Shown here in pieces: positions 32,607 through 44,707 of a stretch of DNA of 64,000 nt. The notes below the pieces were generated by a model. That model was not told the origin of the DNA and ran no database searches. It saw nothing but the letters and a program-made list of their open reading frames with translations. The stretch is from contig JABAKD010000023.1 in NCBI GenBank assembly GCA_012845835.1, forward strand, positions 17,476,751 to 17,540,750, given 5' to 3'. The translations under genes were made by a program, and so were the position numbers. Source of the DNA: Undaria pinnatifida. Lineage: Eukaryota; Sar; Phaeophyceae; Laminariales; Alariaceae. Each line of letters opens with the position of its first letter. The first letter of the stretch is position 1.

Positions 32607-33731
32607 GGGAGTGTACCCAACTGGCGCCCGGAGGAAGAGTTCGACCCACAGGTGGCCCTCGAGGTAATCAATTCTCGCAACGCCTTATCAGGCGCGGGAA
32701 GCGACGGTTTGCGATTCTCGCACTTACAGTCAATAATCAGGACTGGTTTTGGGCGCGAAAAAATCGGAGCTGGCATCGAAGCCTTCTGGAGAAGAATTAT
32801 CGATGATCCAAACGCCTTCCCGCCTGAATTCTGGCAGCTCTTCTTGCAATCCAACCTCACTGCCCTGGGTGAAAAATGCCGCCCCGTGTGCGTGGGGATG
32901 ACGTGGAGGCGGCTTATTGCGGCCGGAACCATGCGGCAGTGGCGACCACGGCTGGAGGAGGCCAACCGTGAAGCACGACAGTTTGGAGTCGGAGTACGAG
33001 GGGGGGTGGAACAGGTAGCGCTACGCGCAAGAATACATCACGAGGCAAACCACTGGCTGATCCTCACCGATTGCTCCAACGCATTCAACACAGTAAAGCG
33101 GACTGCTATGCTAGCGGAGGCAGCCACTTGCGTGCCGGCGCTTACACCGTTCGAGGCAAAATGTTACGGCGAGATGTCTGCGCCCGTGTTTTTTCAGATG
33201 GAATCGGGAGAAAGGCGGAAGATCGACTGCTCCAGCGGGGTACAACAAGGTGATGCTATGGGGCCGGCGTTGTTCTGCATGCTGCTCCTGCCGGTGCTGA
33301 AGCGGACACGGGAGGAGTTGCAGCCAAGAGGTGTAGAGGCATTCGCCTACCTAGATTATATTAGCATCGGAATGATGGAAATCACACCCGAAACTGTGGA
33401 AGTGGTACCCATTCTCCAGCGTGAGCTGTCCAACATGGGAATTGCGATCAACCCGAGCAAAACGGCTGCCCTGCCCCCAAAGGGGCACGTACCTACGCCG
33501 GAACAAATCGCCCTTGCTGGAGGCATTGGCGTCAGCATCGCCGAACGTGGTGGGGTTAAGGTGGTGGGGGTGCCCATCGGCACAGGTGAGTACCTGAGGG
33601 AGAGCGCAATGGAGATAGTCCAAAACGGGGGAGCGGAGCAACTTGCGCGGATGTTGTCGCGCATGCCGGACAAGCAATCGGCCAACCTGATTGCCACAGG
33701 CTCCATGGTTCGACGGACCTCCTACCTTTAA
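32607..33731 (+). pseudogene. R element reverse transcriptase, catalytic motif mutated
   Basis: LINE-type RT. 'LSGAGSDGLRFSHLQSI' is the region before the fingers. 'CRPVCVGMTWRRLIAAGTM' precedes motif A, 'LILTDCSNAFNTVKR', which keeps the first catalytic Asp. 'SSGVQQGDAMGPALFCMLLL' is motif B. The catalytic box reads 'AYLDYIS' at about 33346-33366 where Y/F-x-D-D is required. GAT to TAT is the simplest change and would abolish activity. 'LSNMGIAINPSKTAALPP' follows as motif D/E. The frame is closed by TAA 33729. It enables target-primed reverse transcription in intact relatives. Confidence 0.9.
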
Positions 33732-35090
33732 CGCGTGATGGACCCAGAACTATCGCTGGCTGCATGCAAAAAAGCAGATGGCAACGCCTTGTGGATGCTG
33801 GAGAAATTGCTCGATCTCCCGGGGGCAGCAGAAGAATCATCGTTCTTCGCGGACGGGTGCCCGACAAACATGTTGACCCTGCAACCTCATCAACAGGCGC
33901 AGGCGAGCCTGTCCACGGGGGCCGGAGGGTTTGGGCTGTCGTCGGCTGAAGCCCGGAGGATGTCAGCATCCGTTGGGAGCTTGGTGGCGACGATGCCAGA
34001 GGTGCTTGCTGATCTATCCGGCGCAATAGGGAACAAAGTCCGGAGGGAGCTGCCCGATTCTGACCTCGTGCGGCGCATGTGGAACAGCATCAGGGACCTG
34101 CGCGATGCGCATGGGGTTTCAGAGGAGGCCATGGCGAACATCGTGCCGGAAAGCTGGCGAGACAGAGCATTTAGAGCAGGAGAACAAGGTGCCTCAGGGC
34201 AATCAATTGCAGACGTATTGCCTGCACACGACGCCGAAACTATCAGCTCCAGCAAAGCGCAGCATAGGCTGGGTAAACTGGTGAACCGAGTGCGTTATGA
34301 GAGGTACGTCTCTTCGCTGGACCAGCTCCCCGAGACGAGGCCCCAGCGAGACACAAGCGAATCTCAAGGCGAGAAGGAGACACGAGACTTGGCCAGGGCC
34401 CGGCAACGGAGTCAATCGGGATCAGGGGCTACCGCCTTCCTAAGGGCGAAACCTGTAGACTCAGCTATAACCATCCCTGCATCAGAGTTCGTGACTGCGG
34501 GGAAGAGATTTCTGGGGATAGAGGAATTCCTCGCGGCGAGATGCCCATGCTGCGATGAAGCGGAGGTTAATACGCGGCATGCGCGATTGTGTCACCGAGC
34601 GGGCGCGCAAGTGAACCAGCACCAACCCCTCGTGCACGCGCTCTCCCGCACCCTTAAGAGCATGTCCGTCCGCCATCAGGTGGACAGCGGAGCCCCGTTC
34701 CACGCAGACAGGGATTTGCGAATGGACATCGTGATTGAGGCAGGTGGACTAAGAAATGCTACGGCACCGGAGTATCGCGACAAGTCGATACTCCTCGACG
34801 TGACGTATGCGGACCCACAAGCAGGGGTCCACATGCGGGCAGAAAGCGCGGATCGAAACGGATCAGCGGCTTCCACTTCCGAGGCGCGCAAGAGCAGCCA
34901 CTGCGCTCGTCCGGGACAGGTGTCCTTCGACGAACGCAGCTACAAACTCGCCACCCTCGCGGTGGAAAGCTTTGGGCGCCTCGGTAAAGAAGGCAGCGAC
35001 CTGATAGATCAGGTAGCGGCAAGCATCGTTGGAGGGACGGACGCATCGTCCCTAGCGCGGAAAGGCGTGTGCAAGGAGCGACTATTCTAA
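33732..35090 (+). pseudogene. R element restriction-like endonuclease
   Basis: In frame with the RT after one stop ('SYL-stop-RVMDPELSLAACKK'). The first 250 residues are the RT thumb and linker ('ALRYERYVSS'-type helices). At about 34536-34600 is 'CPCCDEAEVNTRHARLC', a C-x2-C-x8-H-x3-C finger. About 50 residues on, 'DLRMDIVIEAGG' and 'SILLDVTYADP' carry the acidic residues of a PD-(D/E)XK-like nuclease. CCHC finger plus nuclease is the hallmark of R2-type endonuclease, which nicks a specific target to prime cDNA synthesis. The frame ends at TAA 35088 and would read on to a TGA near 35229. Confidence 0.8.
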
Positions 35091-35457
35091 ATCATTTCTG
35101 TGACCACTCAGGTCGCGATTTCGCGCAGAGTTCATCGATATAGACTTATCTCTGAGGGATCGTCAGGCCGCGAGGGGAAGGGAGGAAGAATCGGGAGGAC
35201 TAAGGCCACTGGCCTGGAGTGGCAATATTGATGAGGATTAAGGTAGACTCTCAGCTATAACATACCAGGCATATATAGGGCAAGGAAATAGTAGATAAAA
35301 GGAGAAGATGTGGGGAAAGGAAATGGGCGAATGGTTGGCGGAAGATACCACTGCATTATGGTGCGATCATTCGACTTCATATTAGGTGCTGCTGCTGCTT
35401 TAAGGAAAGATATTCGATTTATATCGGGAAGGCATCTACGCTACATTGTCGGAGGGC
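35091..35457 (+). other. R element 3' untranslated region
   Basis: No coding content is seen between the endonuclease stop and the (AAT)n tail. It ends 'GTCGGAGGGC' directly before the tail. Confidence 0.6.
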
Positions 35458-36165
<708 letters not shown>

Positions 36166-36169
<4 letters not shown>

Positions 36170-36190
36170 CACTAGACCACGGCGTTGGCA
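36166..36190 (-). other. tRNA-like A-box at the R element 3' junction
   Basis: Immediately after the tail, the minus strand reads CGCCGTGGTCTAGTGGTTA. TGGTCTAGTGG matches the A-box/D-arm of tRNA genes (consensus TGGCNNAGTGG). The element may have inserted into a tRNA gene or tRNA-derived SINE. The matching 3' half was not found near the putative 5' end. Confidence 0.5.
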
Positions 36191-36690
36191 ATGTTTTATT
36201 ACGGCGCTTCGGAATTAGGTAGTCAATACTCCGGAGTATAATGTTGCTAACACTGACAAATCATAACGTGCAGTACCTAACATTATAACAATTGCTGTTG
36301 AAATTCACCCTGACAACATCTGTAGAAAAAACGAGCGGCCGGTGTATCACTCAGCTCGCAAAGATGAACATCGACCCCACTTTATAGAACTCACAGCAGA
36401 CGTGTTTAGAAGCTTTTGAAAAAATAGTGAAAACGAGCTATCGGTGTACTACGCAGCTTGCAGAGATTCGACCCTACATTTGTCGACCTCACAGCTGCCG
36501 TTGTGAAAAAATTGCTATAAACTAACATTAGCAATTTATATATTATAAAAAATGAAAATACAATCCAGGTGTGAGATCGGATATCTTGCCGAAACTCATC
36601 TTTGCAAGCTGTGTGTGATACTCCGATCGCGCGTATTACGGGTTGTGTGTCCTCATTAAGGATATAGGTCGGCGACTCCCCTTTCAACTA
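36191..36690. repeat. Family G repeat fragments in both orientations
   Basis: 36315-36420 (minus), 36440-36500 (minus) and 36565-36645 (plus) share 'CAGCTGTGAGTTCGAYAAAT', 'CTTTGCAAGCTGcGTGaTAC' and 'GGTCGCTCGTTTT'-like sequence. Other copies lie near 14240, 15285, 21890, 38715 and 40660. No gene here. Confidence 0.6.
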
Positions 36691-38305
36691 CAGTGTAGCC
36701 ATCAGGGTCAACAGGGTGATGTTAGTCAGTCTCTGCGCGGAAACTATAAAACCCGTTTCTGAGGGGAACAAAATCTGACAGCTGTGGAAGGAAATCAATC
36801 CGTTCATCAAGTGAGTCCTGCAAGTCGAAAAACCGGTAAGGGGAGGGCGGAGTTTTGAAGGACGTGGGGGCCTGGTTGTGATCAAAAGGGAGCGGGGGTG
36901 GGGGGGGGGGGGACGGGCGGGGCAGGTCAATTTGTGCGTGGAAACAATAAATCCTTCAAGGGGATAAAATCTGACGGTTGTGGAAAAAAAAAAGCACCAG
37001 TTTATCGGGTGGGGGGGGGGGGGGGGGCGGGGGCGGGGCGGGGGCGGGGCGGGGGGGGGCAGCTCAATCTGTGCGTGGAAACTATACCTTCTTTAAAGGG
37101 GATAAATATGACGGTTTTGGAAATAATGCACCAGTTTATCATGTATATCCTGGGGTGAGTCGTACAACCAGTGAGTGGAGGGCAGAGTGTTCGAGGGGGT
37201 GGGGGTGGGGTGGGGAAGGGGGGTGGGGAGGTGGGGGGTGGGGGAGGGGGGGGGAGGTGGGGGAGGGCGGGGGAGGGAAGGGCTTTAGGTGGCACAGATG
37301 AAGGGGTTTGCTATACGTGTGGTGCTAGGTCTAGGCAATGGTGCGGGTGGTGGGGAGGGAGGGGGCGTTGAGATGGAGGGTGGGGGTGCGGGGGGGGGGA
37401 GGTGGGGGCGGGCGGGGAGGGAAGGGCTTTAGGTGGGACACTCGTAGGGGTTTGCTATACGTGTGGTGCTAGGTTTAAGCGATGGTGCGGGTGGTGGGGA
37501 AGGAGGGGGCGTTGGGGGCGGGCGGGGGGGGGGGGCAGTGGCATGGATGGCTCTAGGAAGATAATGAGGTGATATCCAGTGCGTGGAAGTGTTTATTACT
37601 CTGGCGGATTTCGATATTGGGTTGGGCGTTTGAGCAAAGAAGAGCGAGAAAAAAAAAGGGGGGGCGGGGGCAAGGGTTTTAAAAAGGTTTGGGTCACATA
37701 TAATATTCAAATACACTCCGGCTGTGAGATCAAAGATATGTAGGGGCTTGTTAAACGCGTGGTGCTAGGTCTAGGCGATCGTGCGGGTGGTGGGGAAGGA
37801 GGGGGCGTTGAAGGGGGGGGTGGGGAGGGGGGGGGGAAGAATGAAAACTACGTCATGGATGGTTAGAAAGATAATGACGTGATATCAATTGCGTAGAGGT
37901 GTTTATTACTGTGGGCGATTTGGATTTCAAGTGGGGCGTTTGAACAAACTGGGCGGCAAAAAAGGAAGGGGGGGGGGAGGAGAGCGGAAATGAGTTGGAG
38001 CTACGGCATGGATAGCTAGGAAGAGAATGAGATGATATGAGCTCGCTGGTAGTGTTTACTACTCTGGTAGATTTTGATTTTAGGTGGGGAGTTTGAACAG
38101 GAGGGATCGAGGGAGGGGGGGGGGGGGGGGGGAGGGGTGGGGCGTTTGAAGAAGAGGGATCGGGGGAGGGGGGGGGGGGGGGGGGGCGGGACATTTCAAC
38201 ATGTGCGCGAAAACTATAAAACCTGTTGCTGAGGGGGCCAAAATCTGACACCTGTGGAAGGAAAGGCATCAGTTTATCAGAAATATCCCGGAAGTCGTTC
38301 AATCT
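36690..38305 (+). repeat. Interleaved G-rich satellite array
   Basis: Three unit types recur between long G runs. Type a ('GAAACTATAAAAcCcGTT', 'AAAATCTGACagCTGTGG') is at 36700, 36925, 37055 and 38187. Type b ('GTGTGGTGCTAGGTcTAgGC') is at 37281, 37429 and 37741. Type c ('AAGATAATGaGgTGATATc', 'TGTTTATTACTcTGG') is at 37540, 37852 and 38007. G runs of up to about 20 separate them and could form quadruplexes. No gene was seen. Confidence 0.85.
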
Positions 38306-38309
38306 TTAT

Positions 38310-38697
38310 GTACCGGCTCAAGGCAAAATAGACATATTACTGTGGGCATATTATTATACTGGAAATGACGCTTGCTGTTGTCGAACTGCCGCAGCTGCCG
38401 CTCCTGCTGTTGTTGAAATTGCACGAACATAAGAGTTGCGCGGGGGCTTCTGTTTCTGCTGTTGTCGTTCGTCATCGTGTGCCGGATGACGCAATTTGTC
38501 GCTGCGGTATCTTGCACCTGATTCCAGCGTTTATTACGATTTATTTGGATGTACCCATTGGCAGTGCTGTCGCATGTACAGCCTCGATTTACCTATGATC
38601 CTATACTCACAACACATGCCATCCATCCTCGAAAAATACGGGCATGGACGGAGCCAAGGCGGGCGGAAGCCCGCCACAGCGAAGCCCCCTTGGTATT
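38310..38697 (+). repeat. Dispersed repeat family A, copy 3
   Basis: Matches 14704-15085 from 'CATATTATTATACTGGAAAT' to the terminal hairpin GGCGGGC-GGAA-GCCCGCC. 38715-38800 just downstream is a family G copy. Confidence 0.85.
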
Positions 38698-38842
38698 ATA
38701 TAAATATGTTGTAACAACTTCAACGTCAGATGTGAGTTCAAAAAAATTAGGGTCGGTAATAATCTTCGTGAATCTTTGCAAGCTGCGTAGTTCAACAAAG
38801 TATCCTTTGTCTTCATCATCAATTTAGGTATTAGGATCGTGG

Positions 38843-39222
38843 GGTATGTACACTATTTATGTGCATATTATTATACAGGAAATGCTGCTTGCTGTGGACG
38901 AACTGCAGCAGCTGCCGCTCCTGCTGTTGTTGAAACTACACGTACAAAAAAGTTGTTTGAGGGCTGCTGCTGCCTTTGTTCGTCATCGTGTGCCGGATGA
39001 CGCAATTTGTTGCTGCGGTTTTCTTGCGCCTGATTCCAGTGTTTCTTTTCTTTATTTCAACACGATATATGTGAATGCACCCCTTGGCAGTGCGGTCGCA
39101 TTTACAGCCTCGATTTCTGCCTGGAATCCTATACTCATCATATATGGCATGCATCCTGGAAATTACGTGCATACGCGGAGCCAAGGCGAGCGGTAACCCG
39201 CCGCGGCGAAACCCCCCTGGTA
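38843..39222 (+). repeat. Dispersed repeat family A, copy 4
   Basis: A second full-length family A copy in the same orientation, only about 150 bp after copy 3. It starts 'GTATGTACACTATTTATGTG' and ends with a hairpin carrying stem mutations. Confidence 0.85.
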
Positions 39223-40178
39223 TAGTCCTTTTTGTTTGAAGGGATGATATAATCACATTGCGGTGCGTTACCAAGAGGGCAACGTGCCTTTTCACATTAG
39301 CTCAGCAGTAGAATATATATTATAAAAATATTGTAATGTATTATCTCCGTTAAACTCAACAGCAGTAGCAACACGCGACCTGCCGTCGTCACAAAAAATG
39401 TATCAGCCTTCCAGAGAGTGTTATGTACATGAAAGAAACCTATTAATACCAAACAGATGAACTCTCCCTTCCGTGTTTCCGTTTTTTCACAGGAACTTCA
39501 ATCAAGATCATGGATACACACCTACTCATAAAACGTAGCGAATCTCCTGTGCAGGCTTAGCCTTTGGCCCAACCTTCGTGACGCTTTGGAGTCAAGACTT
39601 TGAGCTCTGTCTTTTGTTCTGGTAACGTCCGGTAGTGTTTGAGGCGGGGATCAAGGGGCTGTAGTGGCTTGTTCTAGGGCATTGCTCCGTTTTCCACTAG
39701 CTAAAAAACTGAAAGCTCGGATCGTCCTCAACACTTAGGTGAATCTTGATACTACTAATTAAAGTTCAAGTGCATGACGTACAATCAAGTGCTGCTCAAG
39801 GAAACGAATGATGCGCAGTACCCCTGCAAACACGCAATAGAACTCCAAAACTGAGCGACAGTAACAAGCCAGGACAAGGACGACATGGACTGGGTATCCA
39901 ATGATGATGGCGTGCTCTAAGGGAAGTACCATGATTAGTATGCATACCATACAGCATTACCCCTGCAACCAAAACCAATTTTAGAACAAGCCCAATATTA
40001 CTACCCTTGTGATACTACTGTATTTGAAAGAGTCATCGTATGTTGTGCTGCTATTGCTATTCGCTGCTTCTATGTTTTGCCGTACATTTAATGCACTGTC
40101 TTTTGCTCGTTTGTCCATTGAAGATAAAATATTACTTTAGTAAAAAGTACAGCTGTAGAACACGTGCACGCAGGCATA
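39223..40178. other. No gene recognised
   Basis: Short open frames only, with no recognised repeat or motif. Confidence 0.5.
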
Positions 40179-40325
40179 AGGTTATTATTGTGGTTCAATC
40201 AACAGACAAAGTGAGGTTATTATTGTGGTTCAATCAACAGACAAAGTGGGAAACTAGTTCTGGATGTAGAAGACGCACGTCAGCATTAAGTTATTATTGT
40301 GGTTCAACAGACAAGGTGGGAAATT
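40179..40325 (+). repeat. Tandem repeat, 35-bp unit, about three copies
   Basis: Unit GGTTATTATTGTGGTTCAAT followed by CAACAGACAAAGTG. Two units are adjacent. A third follows after a spacer with a 4-bp deletion. Confidence 0.85.
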
Positions 40326-41244
40326 ACTTCAAATCAAAAACACCAAACGATACCTACAACAGCAGCACACTATGTCGTAATTTTTCCGGTACTACTGCTA
40401 CTAATGTACTTGTAGTACTAAAGACCTGGTATTTGATACCAGGGATGAAAAAATGAACAAGCTGTTGCCTAGCCGACTATAACAAAGCGTAAAATCTACT
40501 GCAGATAGATTTACTACTGTAGTGTGTTTGATGTAGTACATAGTGATGAGGTTAAAATTACTGTTGGGTTAGTCGGGATGGTTTGGAACAAATAAAGGTT
40601 AAGCCCGCCACACTTGCATACATTTTCATGCACACCGCGTGTCAATTTACCTCCTCCATTGTCTTCGCGAAACTAGATGTATCACGCAGCTTGCAACGAT
40701 GACTATCGATCCGAATTTATCGAATTCGCAGCTGACGTGTTTAGCAGATTCTTTTCAAGATAAAATGTATGTAACTAGTCGGGCTTTTCCTCTCGGGGGA
40801 GCGCGACACCGAAAATGACACCGCTGTCGACGATGTACGAAGCAGGCCGGTTCAGCTCGGCGGCTTTTCCAAATGTGAAGAACACACGCTCGTGGTGCGT
40901 ATATCTGCGAACGTGTCGGTAGTTGGTTCAAAAAATGAAACGACGTGTTTGCCAATGTTCATAGTTACTACGGGTATTAATGGAAAAATCGTAGTTTTCG
41001 AGTACACCTGCTCGCACTACACAAACGATGGAGGTTGACTTCGACGTGAAAACAACATGTGCACATTGCGCACACACAATTTTCAGTATTCCGGCACAGA
41101 GTATGTATGTTAAGCTCCGCGCTGTTTTCGCCAGACATGACGATGCAATCAGACTGGCCGACTAAGGCCGTTTGCGTTGCCGTAACTTCGCACATCCAAT
41201 AGCTTCCCAGGTACAATATTTGGGTCGATACACAGAACTACTGA
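40326..41244. other. No gene; repeat fragments
   Basis: 40600-40680 resembles family C ('CCACACTTgCaTAcATTTTC'). 40660-40750 is family G in minus orientation. The rest is unassigned. Confidence 0.5.
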
Positions 41245-41955
41245 CAAATATCGATTTCCTGAGAGGCCCTAAGAGACCTCATTTTTATCGTTTCCCACAC
41301 TAACTTAAATACATTTTCCTCTCCGGCCGGCTGAGCAGGCTCGAATGCCTAAAACAGCGCTTCTCAGCGCTTTACACCGCTTTCTTTTTTTTTATGAATA
41401 TACTATCAATGCTTGTTGATGAGGATAATATTTTTTTCCTCCGATGACACTAGGATTCCAACCAACGAACACAAGGCTCATCAGCGGATAGCCTATCTAC
41501 TAGACCACAAAGTCACGTTGACTCTGTGGTGTTATTTTCAGCGCTTCTCGCACCGTCTCCTTTTTTATGAGTATACTATCAATGATTTTTTGTGAGTGTC
41601 AATATATATATATATATTTTCGATGACACCGGGATTCGCACCCACGCACACCAGGCTCAGAAGTGGACAGTCTTTTATCCACTAGACCTCCAAGTCACAG
41701 TGACTCTATGGTCTAGTAGATAGTCATATATATACCTTTTTTCTCCATGTTACCGGGATTCGAACCCACGCACAACACAGGCTCAGAAGCGGACAATCTA
41801 TCCACTAAACCACAAAGTCACAGTGACTGTGGTCTATTAATAGTGGATAGTCCTACAGACCTACTTACAAATTATATCGATTTCCTGAGCGGCTTCCATT
41901 GTTTTTGCTTCCCAGACAAATTTAAAGATATTCTCCTCTCCGGACGGCTGAGCGG
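41245..41955 (-). repeat. Cluster of tRNA-derived SINE family H with fold-back heads
   Basis: Three heads read on the minus strand, with B-boxes near 41451, 41631 and 41755 (best 'GGGTTCGAATCCC') and A-boxes such as 'TGGTTTAGTGGATAG'. The anticodon loop of the best copy reads CTTCTGA, which would be TCT (Arg), but the stem pairs poorly. A shared body ('ATCGATTTCCTGAGcGGC', 'CAGCGcTTCTCAGCGCTT') occurs at 41260 and 41880. Each head is followed by an inverted copy of its own start. Confidence 0.75.
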
Positions 41956-42555
41956 GGCGCTCGGATGACCGAAACAGCGCGCTTCTCAGCGCTTCTCATT
42001 TTTTTCTTTTTCAAAGTTCAAATTACGTACCGGTGCTCCTACGCCAGGTTTGTACATACCAAGCAATACGGTGTTGAATCACAACGCACGCCCAGATCAG
42101 ATCAGCCCAGCTATACATAGCTCAACCGCGCAGCGCTGTGCGGTGCCGTGCGGTGTGGTGCCGTGCCTTGCCCTGCGCTGCGGTGTCGTGCTGCGCTGTG
42201 CTTTGTTTCGAACATACAGCAGTGCCACAGGTATACGTGTTGTGTACTCGTCTTTTGTTTTTTCTACATTCGATCTCTCTTGGTCCCCATGTTTGTTCCC
42301 CCGTGCAAATTACACCCGTACTGCCGATCAGAACGTGACACCGCCAACAAGCACACAGCACAGCACAGGGCAGTTTGCTTTGCACAAGCAGCTCTTGGCA
42401 CTTTCAAATCGCTGTTCGTACCAAATCATGGGTATCTTTCTTTCTGCCCCTTATACATGTTCTAGTTGTATTCTTCCTTGCGCGAGTGTCGCGGGCGGCG
42501 TCAGCCGCCCTCGGAGCGGAGCCCTTGTACAAAAATACATCATCACTTCATACGG

Positions 42556-42860
42556 CCTGCTGGCACCCCTGGTGGTTCAATAGTTAGCTGCGTCACCTGA
42601 GGTCGAGGTCGTAGATTCGAGCCCGGGACTCTAAAAAAAACGACAGGTCGAACGTGCGACAGCGCAAGTTGGCGAAATTCGATGAAAATAATATAAACTG
42701 AAAAGCGGAATGCCTAAGCACGAAAAAGATGAAGGCACGTACCGGGGAGAAGGGAAGACACGTGTGACCATCGCTTGTCCAGAAGATCGCTGAGGGTAAA
42801 ACAATTAACGCGTTGAGCTGTAAAGAAAAAAACACGATAGAAAATTTTTAAATAAAACGA
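42556..42860 (+). repeat. tRNA-derived SINE family E, copy 1
   Basis: The head shows an A-box-like 'TGGTTCAATAGTTAG' and a B-box 'AGATTCGAGCCC' about 35 bp on. The body 'CACGTACCGGGGaGAaGGgA' and 'GCTTGTCCAgAAGaTCGCTG' matches 62445-62630, which lacks the head. Confidence 0.75.
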
Positions 42861-43881
42861 CGGTCGCCCCGGTTAACCTCTTAACATTACTAAGTAAGGT
42901 TAGAGGTGGTTCAAATCTCGGTGTGGATATTACATTTTTTAGAGACACCAACTGCCGAGAGCGCTGAATAGCGTGGGTAAGCACATTTCGACGCGAGCCG
43001 AAGAGGGAAGGTTGTGTTAAGTAGATTTTCACCATAAAAAAAGGCGCGTGCCGTAGTGGGGACCGGGGAGAAGAGCCTGCGTAGTGACCCCGGACCCGAG
43101 TTACGTCTTGGTAGGGAGAAGAAGGGAAAAAAAAAAAAGTGCGAAGGAAATAGAAGGGATAAGCAAACAAAAAAAATGGCTAGCTGGCATCGTGTACGAC
43201 TGGAGGCTGTGTGACCACGGATTTGATTACCCGAGTTAATGTGAGAACAACCACGGCCCTCGCTTAAGATGCTTCACCCTCTCGACCATGAACACATAGG
43301 CGGCATTTGTTGCATTTCCATGTAGACAGAAAGCTATGGAACTGCTTCCTACTGACGCGATGACATGTTTGTCTGTTTGATGGCTCCATCTCACGTCTGG
43401 CTTGGTGCCATCGAGCTCCGTACGCACGCAAGAGTTTTCGCTTCGACGACTACTCTGTTGCTGTGTCTGAGCACAATATTTCACACAAGTGACGTATTTT
43501 ATCGATGGTGAACATGGTGCATACGGCAAATCGACTTCCGCAATTTTGCGATAGAATCGCCGTACCCACACAAACGTCACACTCACACTTGAAGCAAAAA
43601 TCTATATTTTTGTATATGCACAAATCACAGGTCGATCGCATCCTCCTTGGTGCTCCAGCAACAATAACAATTTATTGACCATGCTGACGGATGGGACAGT
43701 CCACCTGGCCTCGTCCACTCAAGCTATCACCTACTAAGAAAATACACCGACGCGGCATTGTTCAGGTCACAGCTCAACAACCATATTACGGGACCCGACA
43801 AATGGCAAACGATGTCTGCCTATATCTTACTTTTGAAACACCACATCTTCGTTTTTACCACGTTACTACAGCACTAAAAGA
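42861..43881. other. No gene recognised
   Basis: 42890-42930 has a B-box-like 'GGTGGTTCAAATCTCGG', possibly another tRNA-derived fragment. Nothing else was identified. Confidence 0.45.
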
Positions 43882-44170
43882 GAAATATTATTAGGAATCG
43901 GGAACCGATAATAATAACATGCGGTTAGGGTTCTAGAGAGAATTCGGCGTTATGGTTCATATTTTCTGGCGGAATACGAAGTACGTAGCTCACTTTGACT
44001 GCAGCAGCTGGCATAATTTGGTTGATCGCGCTTGTGGGGATACCAAGTGGATACCGACCGCACCGGACGGTGCTGGCAGAATGGTAGAACACGCGAACAA
44101 AAAGAGCTGTTGTTTACATCTGGACAGCGGTCGCTCGCTGGACCAGATAATTCGTGATTTCGTGATTCTC
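43882..44170 (+). repeat. A1 repeat of Ngaro-2
   Basis: Matches 48615-48882 closely: 'GAAATATTATT', 'AATCGGGAACCGATAA', 'GAGAATTCGGCGTTATGGTT', 'TCACTTTGACTGCAGCAGCT' and 'CGCTCGCTGGACCAGATAAT'. Confidence 0.9.
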
Positions 44171-44707
44171 GAGTTCATCGCTAGACGGCGAATCGGGGAA
44201 ATAGCGAGAGCAAGAAGCAACATCGAAGGCGAAGCGCTTCATACGAGGCACAGGGAGCGAGCGCGGAAGAGTCCACAACGGGCCTCGTCTCGACCGGTAT
44301 AATAATGCGTGCAGATACGGGTTGCCTTTTGTCACCTCAATCCCCGATACTGGTGGGCCGAGAGAATGTGTGTACGTTTGGAAACGGTTCAAGCGAGTTG
44401 TTTTGCTTGTGCAAAAACAAGCAAAAATAAAAGCGGGGAAATAGCAACAAATTCAACGTCATGATCAAGCACATGCGCATCACAGATCGCGGCAACGAGA
44501 TATCATCGGACTCTCCCCCCGATCGAGGCAGAGATACGATGATGATCGTAATTGTGAAGGGATCGTGCCTGGTCGTACTCTCGGCGGCCTGGGCGTGGGA
44601 ACACAACGATATATCGAGTACCTGTAGCATATCGTATCACATTAGGGCAGTTCATCAGGTGAAAACGAAAAATCTTTGGTGCCAAACATTTACTTGCCTA
44701 TATCGTG

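Noticed and set aside
25084-33706. Many minus-strand open frames opposite the R element
   Set aside because: They are shadows of a GC-rich + strand coding region. The motif-bearing frame is on the + strand.
28680-35090. A ciliate-like genetic code
   Set aside because: Attractive because all four stops are TAA/TAG, but the element shows independent decay (YLDY, TGA at 25060, one-base shift), and a TAG replaces Trp in Ngaro-2. Recorded as a testable alternative only.
36898-38302. Gly/Pro-rich open frames
   Set aside because: Produced by G runs in the satellite.
41440-41860. Functional tRNA genes
   Set aside because: A- and B-boxes are present but acceptor and anticodon stems do not pair well, and each has a SINE body.
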